In this document: positions 41,995 to 46,806 of the stretch, in pieces
Position numbering within the stretch: the stretch's first letter is position 1
Layout of the letters: the number at the start of each line of letters is the position of its first letter
DNA from: an uncultured Flavobacteriales bacterium
GTDB taxonomy: Bacteria > Bacteroidota > Bacteroidia > Flavobacteriales_D > Crocinitomicaceae
Direction of reading: 5' to 3'
Length of the DNA stretch: 46,806 nt
NCBI GenBank assembly: GCA_913051935.1
Contig: CAJXCU010000015.1
Location: 1-46,806, forward strand
Program-made: the position numbers and the translations under genes
The notes under the pieces: generated by a model
Databases searched by the model: none
Told to the model about the DNA's origin: nothing
The model's input: the letters and a program-made list of their open reading frames with translations, nothing else

Positions 41995-43545
41995 ATGAAA
42001 CACTTTAAACACATTTTTAGCGCATTAGCGATTTTCTTGACAACTTCAGCTACTGGACAGACGACCGTTATGGACATTATTGCGGGAAGCCCAGACCACT
42101 CATCATTGAGAGCAGCCTTATTTCAAGAAGGGCTAAATACAGTCTTGTCTGACGCCTCAGCTGAATTTACTGTCTTTGCTCCCACAAATGCCTCTTTTGA
42201 TGCATTAGCCGATGCACTTGGAACGGACCTTAATGGAATCCTTGCTTTGCCTAATTTATCAGACGTTTTAACGTATCACGTAATAGGAGCAGCCGTTCCT
42301 GCGGCAAACGTAACCAATGGTGCAATTGTTGATGCGGTATCGACGACAAACACATTAAAGCTTACCAAAACTTCAGCAGGTAGCGTGTATGCTAACCAAG
42401 CGATGGTAGTAGGCGCAGATTTGACTGCTGACAATGGTGTAGTTCACTCTGTAGACGCTGTTTTGCTTCCATATGAAACAGTCGTAGATGTAGCCATTGA
42501 CAATGGATTTAACGCATTAGCAACTGCCGTTATTACTGCAGAACTCATGCCTGCTTTAACCGAACCGCTGGCAGAATACACTGTTTTTGCCCCAACAGAT
42601 CAAGCTTTCGAAGACTTAGCTGATATATTTGAAATACCATTCGAAGACTTATTTTCTCCCGAGTCAATTACACCGGAAGAGTTGGCTCAAGTGCTTATCT
42701 ATCACGTGCTTGGTGGTGAAGTCCTCGCCGCTGATGTTACGAATGGCGCTATCATAAATAGCCTGAGTCAAATCAACGACCTCAAACTTACAGTTAAAAA
42801 TTCAGGAGAAGCGTTTGTGAACCAAGCGCAAATAACTGCGACAGATATTATGTCAGCTAACGGAGTTGTTCACGTCCTCGACGGAGTTTTATTGCCGAAC
42901 GAAACAGTTGTAGATGTGGCTATTGATAACGGCTTTTCTACACTTGCAACAGCAGTAATCACAGCAGAATTAATGCCGGCACTGACTGATCCCTTTTCAT
43001 TGTTTACGGTATTCGCGCCGACCAATGATGCATTCGACGCACTTGCTGCTGCTTTAGGTACAGATTTGGCAGGAGTTTTAGCACTCCCTAATCTCGCAGA
43101 TGTTTTATTATACCATGTTGTTGGCGCACCAGTAACATCAGATATTTTAGTGGCCGGACCGGTTACAACATTAAATGGAAGCGACATTACAGTTGACCTA
43201 AGCAATGGAGTTATGATCAACGACGCGACAGTAACCACAGCAGATGTATTTGCGGATAACGGTGTTGTACATATTATTGATGGAGTCTTATTGCCTCCAA
43301 GTGCAGGAATAAATGAGGCTACTGATGAATTTGTAAATGTTTATCCGAACCCGGCGGTAAATACAATTCAATTCGACGGTAATGAAAGTTACAGTTATTC
43401 TATTGTGAATGCTCTAGGTCAGGTTGTCTCTGAGGGAACAACTTCAAACCAAAGTGTTGCTGTGTCAAATTTAAAAAATGGAATGTACACGCTTGAATTG
43501 AACAACGCAAACGGTTCTTTAACCAGTAAGTTTTTCAAAAGATAA
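41995..43545 (+). CDS. Secreted protein with three fasciclin (FAS1) domains and T9SS tail
   Basis: A 516-residue extracellular protein, probably adhesive. A signal peptide (about residues 1-21, ending ATGQ) is followed by three FAS1 domains at about 22-158, 159-300 and 301-437. Each has the H1 motif (FTVFAPTNASFDAL, YTVFAPTDQAFEDL, FTVFAPTNDAFDAL), a YHV motif and the H2-like DNGVVH...LLP. The second and third domains begin with almost identical protein segments (ETVVDVAIDNGF and LATAVITAELMPALT, encoded near 42476-42560 and 42900-42984) whose codons differ mainly at silent sites. A type IX sorting domain (VNVYPNPAVNTIQF to the end) follows. A strong terminator ends the gene. Confidence 0.94.
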   Translation: MKHFKHIFSALAIFLTTSATGQTTVMDIIAGSPDHSSLRAALFQEGLNTVLSDASAEFTVFAPTNASFDALADALGTDLNGILALPNLSDVLTYHVIGAAVPAANVTNGAIVDAVSTTNTLKLTKTSAGSVYANQAMVVGADLTADNGVVHSVDAVLLPYETVVDVAIDNGFNALATAVITAELMPALTEPLAEYTVFAPTDQAFEDLADIFEIPFEDLFSPESITPEELAQVLIYHVLGGEVLAADVTNGAIINSLSQINDLKLTVKNSGEAFVNQAQITATDIMSANGVVHVLDGVLLPNETVVDVAIDNGFSTLATAVITAELMPALTDPFSLFTVFAPTNDAFDALAAALGTDLAGVLALPNLADVLLYHVVGAPVTSDILVAGPVTTLNGSDITVDLSNGVMINDATVTTADVFADNGVVHIIDGVLLPPSAGINEATDEFVNVYPNPAVNTIQFDGNESYSYSIVNALGQVVSEGTTSNQSVAVSNLKNGMYTLELNNANGSLTSKFFKR

Positions 43546-43566
43546 GCAATGTCATTTGTGCATATT

Positions 43567-43592
43567 AAAGGGGGCCAGTGTCCCCTTTTTTT
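43567..43592 (+). terminator. Rho-independent terminator after the FAS1 gene
   Basis: Stem AAAGGGG / CCCCTTT (with an extra G-T pair, loop CCAGTG), continuing into a run of seven T. It lies 22 nt after the FAS1 stop codon. Confidence 0.9.
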
Positions 43593-43629
43593 GTGCATAA
43601 ACATTTGAATATAACGCAATCCTTTTAAC

Positions 43630-43637
43630 TATCTTTG
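43630..43637 (+). promoter_or_regulatory. Bacteroidota -7 box for rluF
   Basis: TATCTTTG, a perfect match, ends 4 nt before the ATG at 43642; a TTTG lies 22 nt upstream (43604-43607). A leaderless mRNA is predicted. Confidence 0.6.
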
Positions 43638-43641
43638 GGAT

Positions 43642-44376
43642 ATGCCCTCAAATCATGATTTTCCTGTCCGACTCAATAAATACTTAAGCGAGGTTGGTTA
43701 CTGCTCGAGGCGAGAAGCGGATAAGCTTGTAGCGCAAGGTAGAGTCACACTAAATGGAATTAAACCAGAGCTAGGAACCAAGGTTCAAGAGCATGATTCG
43801 GTAGAGGTCGATGGAAAATCAGTTTCTCAAAAACAAGATAAACCCGTATACCTCATCTTTAATAAACCGATAGGAATTGTTTGTACGACAGACACAAGAG
43901 TAGAAAAAGATAATATTATTGATTATATCAATTATCCCAAGCGAATTTTTCCTATCGGAAGATTAGATAAGCCTAGTGAAGGTTTGATTTTCTTGACTGA
44001 TGATGGGGACATTGTCAATAAGATTTTAAGGGCCCGTAACGGTCATGAAAAGGAATATGTTGTTCGGGTGAATAGGCCTGTAAATTCCACTTTCATTAAG
44101 CGAATGTCCTCAGGGGTTCCGATTTTGGACACAACCACAAAGCCGTGTAAAGTAAAAAAGCTTGGACAAAATGAATTTAGCATTGTGCTTACACAAGGTC
44201 TAAATAGACAAATTAGGCGTATGTGCGAATATCTAAATTATCGCGTAACGAAACTACAAAGGGTGAGGATTATGAATATTGAACTAGATCTTCCAATCGG
44301 AAAGTGGCGAGAATTCACCGAAGAGGAGTTCCAAGAATTAAACCGACTATTGGCGCGTTCCGAAAAGACAAGCTGA
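43642..44376 (+). CDS. rluF: 23S rRNA pseudouridine synthase RluF
   Basis: A 244-residue pseudouridine synthase of the RsuA/RluF group. The N-terminal S4 domain (VRLNKYLSEVGYCSRREADKL) is followed by the catalytic domain with Asp in FPIGRLDKPSEGLIFLT, GHEKEYVV, and the RluF-type segment QGLNRQIRRMCEYLNY. The agreement with E. coli RluF (modifies U2604 of 23S rRNA) is strong through the whole core, including GVPIL and KPCKVKK-like phrases; the basic C-terminal tail of the E. coli protein is missing. lysS follows after 69 nt with its own promoter. Confidence 0.92.
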   Translation: MPSNHDFPVRLNKYLSEVGYCSRREADKLVAQGRVTLNGIKPELGTKVQEHDSVEVDGKSVSQKQDKPVYLIFNKPIGIVCTTDTRVEKDNIIDYINYPKRIFPIGRLDKPSEGLIFLTDDGDIVNKILRARNGHEKEYVVRVNRPVNSTFIKRMSSGVPILDTTTKPCKVKKLGQNEFSIVLTQGLNRQIRRMCEYLNYRVTKLQRVRIMNIELDLPIGKWREFTEEEFQELNRLLARSEKTS

Positions 44377-44414
44377 TAAGTCTGAAGAACCCTTCATAAA
44401 ATCGGGTTTTCCTT

Positions 44415-44422
44415 TATCTTTG
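44415..44422 (+). promoter_or_regulatory. Bacteroidota -7 box for lysS
   Basis: TATCTTTG, a perfect match, gives an expected leader of about 20 nt before the lysS ATG at 44446. The -33 element is weak. Confidence 0.6.
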
Positions 44423-44445
44423 CACTTCATAATGAATTACTGCTC

Positions 44446-46149
44446 ATGAGCCAACAAGAACTTTCAGAACAAGAAATTCAGAGACGCGAAGCTCTGAAAA
44501 AGCTTAGAACGTTAAATATTGAGCCCTTTCCGGCTCCGTTATATCCTGTCGATGCACTTTCTAAAGTGCTTCTCGAAAACTACGAAGAAGGCAAGGGGGT
44601 CTGTGTTGCGGGAAGAATGATGAGCAGAAGAATTATGGGTAAAGCATCTTTTGCAGAGCTACAAGATTCTGAGGGGCGCATTCAAATATACGTCAATAGA
44701 GATGAAATTTGTCCCGAAGAGGACAAATCACTTTACAACGATGTCTTTAAAAAACTTCTAGATTTAGGTGATTTCATCGGTATAAAAGGAACCCTATTTA
44801 AAACGCAGGTTGGCGAAATATCAATCAACGCAAAAGAGCTCACCCTACTCAGTAAATCCATTCGACCGCTACCAATGCCAAAGACAGATGCTGATGGGAA
44901 TACATACGATGCGTTGACAGATCCTGAGACCAGATATAGACAGCGGTATGTGGATTTAGTTGTCAACCCGCACGTAAAAGACACATTCATCAAGCGTTCA
45001 AAAATTATTTCTTCAATGAGAACTTTTTTGAACAGCAAAAATTACTTGGAAGTAGAAACGCCGATCTTACAGTCTATTCCAGGAGGGGCAGCGGCAAGGC
45101 CTTTTATTACCCATCACAATGCTTTGGACATCCCGCTATACCTACGAATCGCAAATGAGCTTTATTTAAAAAGGCTGATTGTTGGAGGTTTTGACGGCGT
45201 ATATGAGTTTGCCAAAGACTTCAGAAATGAAGGCATGGACCGAACACATAATCCTGAGTTTACCCAAATGGAAATCTATGTTGCTTATAAAGACTATAAG
45301 TGGATGATGGATTTTACGGAGGAAATGCTCGAAAAAATCTGTATGGATGTTTTGGGTACTACTGATGTCCAAATAGGAGACAACAAAGTAAGCTTTAAAA
45401 GGCCTTTTAAAAGGATTTCGATGATTGACTCTATTAAGGAGAATACCGGTATTGATATCTCTAAAATGGATGAAAATGAGTTAAGGGAAACTTGCAAAAC
45501 ACTAGATGTTGAAGCTGACCCAAGTATGGGTAAAGGAAAGCTCATTGATGAAATTTTCGGTGAAAAATGCGAACATCTTTATATCCAACCAACCTTTATT
45601 ACAGACTACCCTGTTGAAATGTCTCCGCTCTGTAAAAAACACCGAGACAATCCGGAACTCACAGAACGTTTCGAATTAATGGTGAACGGAAAAGAGCTTG
45701 CCAACGCATATTCTGAGCTCAACGACCCCATTGATCAAAAGGAACGTTTTGAAGAACAAGTGAGGCTTGCAGAGAAAGGAGACGATGAGGCCATGTTTAT
45801 TGACCAAGACTTTGTCAAGTCTCTAGAATACGGGATGCCTCCAACCTCTGGTATGGGTATTGGAATAGACCGACTTTGTATGTTTTTAACCAACAATTCA
45901 TCCATTCAGGAGGTCTTGTTTTTCCCGCAAATGCGTCCCGAAAAAAAGACAGCGGCAGTTTCCCTGACCGACAATGAGAAGCTTGTGCTAGCGGAGCTTA
46001 AAAAACATGAGGTCATGGAGCTATCGATACTAAAGTCAAAGTTTGAATTGAGTAACAAAGCATGGGATGTTGCCATGAAGGGGTTGTCAAAGAAAAGCCT
46101 TTTGAAAGTCTCTAAGGAGGGTGATCAGTTATTGGTAAAGCTTCTGTAA
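44446..46149 (+). CDS. lysS: Lysyl-tRNA synthetase (class II) with C-terminal extension
   Basis: Charges tRNA-Lys. The 567-residue protein has an N-terminal OB-fold anticodon domain (about 55-150), then the class II core with motif 2 [20 protein letters not shown] and motif 3 [13 protein letters not shown], plus [16 protein letters not shown]. Bacterial LysRS usually ends near 500 residues just after the MRPE phrase. Here about 70 more residues follow (from [19 protein letters not shown]), with a helical, winged-helix-like pattern. I believe such tails occur in other Bacteroidota LysRS. The gene is convergent with the Brp/Blh gene, 4 nt between stops. Confidence 0.95.
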   Translation: MSQQELSEQEIQRREALKKLRTLNIEPFPAPLYPVDALSKVLLENYEEGKGVCVAGRMMSRRIMGKASFAELQDSEGRIQIYVNRDEICPEEDKSLYNDVFKKLLDLGDFIGIKGTLFKTQVGEISINAKELTLLSKSIRPLPMPKTDADGNTYDALTDPETRYRQRYVDLVVNPHVKDTFIKRSKIISSMRTFLNSKNYLEVETPILQSIPGGAAARPFITHHNALDIPLYLRIANELYLKRLIVGGFDGVYEFAKDFRNEGMDRTHNPEFTQMEIYVAYKDYKWMMDFTEEMLEKICMDVLGTTDVQIGDNKVSFKRPFKRISMIDSIKENTGIDISKMDENELRETCKTLDVEADPSMGKGKLIDEIFGEKCEHLYIQPTFITDYPVEMSPLCKKHRDNPELTERFELMVNGKELANAYSELNDPIDQKERFEEQVRLAEKGDDEAMFIDQDFVKSLEYGMPPTSGMGIGIDRLCMFLTNNSSIQEVLFFPQMRPEKKTAAVSLTDNEKLVLAELKKHEVMELSILKSKFELSNKAWDVAMKGLSKKSLLKVSKEGDQLLVKLL

Positions 46150-46153
46150 ATTT

Positions 46154-46806
46154 TTACGTTTTTTTTCTCAAGGCATAAAACCGATGCATGCAAAATATGT
46201 GTGGAAAACTAATGCAAGAAATAAATACAAAAAACAAAGATGTATTGGTCTCGAGTGAGCCCTGAGGGTTTAAAAAGAAAAACAGGAACAGGACAAAAGC
46301 CCCGATATTAAAAGGAAGCGCGTTTTTAAAAAGCGTAAAGTTGTTTTGCCCTAGTGATTCACGCAGATGGGTCCATCCCTTGTAGCTGTGATGGAATATA
46401 AAATAAATACCAAAGGCAATCACCAAGGGAACCCATTGACTCAACACCAAAAAGAACACCAATACCAACCACTGCAAGCGCTTAAACGCCAGGGCCAAAA
46501 CTGAGGACACAACAAGCGTAATAGAAAAATAAAGCGAATAATTAAGGGCCGGGTCTAAGCTTTGCACATCTAAAAGAAGCAGGACGCTTTGCAGCTCTTC
46601 AATATGAGAAGAGAAGAGACCAACGAAAAACAAACATCCCCATAGCATTCCAATAAAGGGCGAGCGTATTTCCCACTCCTCGGTATCTGTTTCTCCAAAA
46701 TGCCAAGCCGAGTACAACAAAAAGCTCAACAATGCAAAGCTTGGTGAGAATAACCAAAGTAGATAAACAATTGCCATCAAAGCCAGATACTTCAAAACGA
46801 AAGGCG
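46154..46806 (-). CDS. blh: Brp/Blh family beta-carotene 15,15'-dioxygenase (N-terminus beyond window)
   Basis: The C-terminal 217 or so residues of a polytopic membrane enzyme that cleaves beta-carotene to retinal, the chromophore of proteorhodopsin. The frame is open to the right edge (a TTG at 46795 is not a credible start), so it is cut by the window. The iron-binding histidine motifs are visible: SAWHFGETD, IYFIFHHSYKGWTHLR and FPHIFCMHRFY, set among about six hydrophobic helices. In marine flavobacteria this gene usually accompanies a rhodopsin and carotenoid genes, so phototrophy is implied for the genome, though no rhodopsin gene is in the window. Confidence 0.88.
   Translation of the reverse strand, partial: PFVLKYLALMAIVYLLWLFSPSFALLSFLLYSAWHFGETDTEEWEIRSPFIGMLWGCLFFVGLFSSHIEELQSVLLLLDVQSLDPALNYSLYFSITLVVSSVLALAFKRLQWLVLVFFLVLSQWVPLVIAFGIYFIFHHSYKGWTHLRESLGQNNFTLFKNALPFNIGAFVLFLFFFLNPQGSLETNTSLFFVFISCISFPHIFCMHRFYALRKKT

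Noticed and set aside
46154..46795. TTG at 46795 as the start of the Brp/Blh gene
   Set aside because: The frame remains open to the edge and the protein would lack the N-terminal helices of the family.

Overview
The window reads as a chromosomal piece of a marine Bacteroidota, most likely order Flavobacteriales (a Cryomorphaceae/Schleiferiaceae-like lineage is a guess). Several things point this way: AT-rich DNA; promoters of the Bacteroidota type (TAnnTTTG at -7) with few Shine-Dalgarno sequences; three proteins with type IX secretion (T9SS) C-terminal sorting domains; a mevalonate-pathway HMG-CoA synthase; an atpD-atpC pair separated from the other ATP synthase genes; and flavobacterial gene neighbourhoods (DPM1-like GT2/pyrC/DUF4296, uppS/bamA/ompH/ompH, GT5/DUF4270/glmS opposite panC, UPF0104/rfaE2).

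Layout. 1-3.1 kb: end of rplY, then a coupled GT2-pyrC-DUF4296 operon. 3.1-13.5 kb, mostly minus strand: murI, two OmpH/Skp proteins, a secreted alpha/beta hydrolase inserted in the envelope operon, bamA, uppS, atpC-atpD, an FtsX-like permease and rbfA. 13.6-16.6 kb: an ABC exporter and a fatty acid desaturase. 16.6-18.7 kb: a secreted GH16 beta-glucanase. 18.9-21.8 kb: fadD, an S4 RNA-binding protein, an ABA4-like membrane protein and a lipoprotein. 21.9-23.7 kb: an oxygenase-only bacterial nitric oxide synthase opposite a small envelope protein. 23.7-31.8 kb: glmS, DUF4270, GT5-like protein, panC, UPF0104, rfaE2, an outer-membrane-like protein and an EamA transporter.

31.87-37.35 kb is the accessory part. 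One minus-strand run holds a DUF481-like barrel protein, a KAP P-loop NTPase, two diverged small paralogues each preceded by an almost identical 55-nt leader, and two further unrecognised proteins. A putative regulator is transcribed divergently behind direct repeats. This is the best candidate for an undescribed (possibly defence) module, but its function is inferred only from the KAP family and gene organisation.

37.35-46.8 kb returns to core genes: a giant AsmA-like protein, HMG-CoA synthase, a three-domain fasciclin protein with T9SS tail, rluF, lysS and the C-terminal part of a Brp/Blh carotene dioxygenase (retinal synthesis).

One cross-cutting observation: at six genes (murI, rbfA, desaturase, 23270 gene, the GTG-start gene at 36066, rluF) a perfect TAnnTTTG box ends only 3-4 nt before the start codon, which predicts leaderless mRNAs. 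No tRNA, rRNA, CRISPR array, insertion sequence or integrase was seen, and no gene-free stretch exceeds 300 bases.
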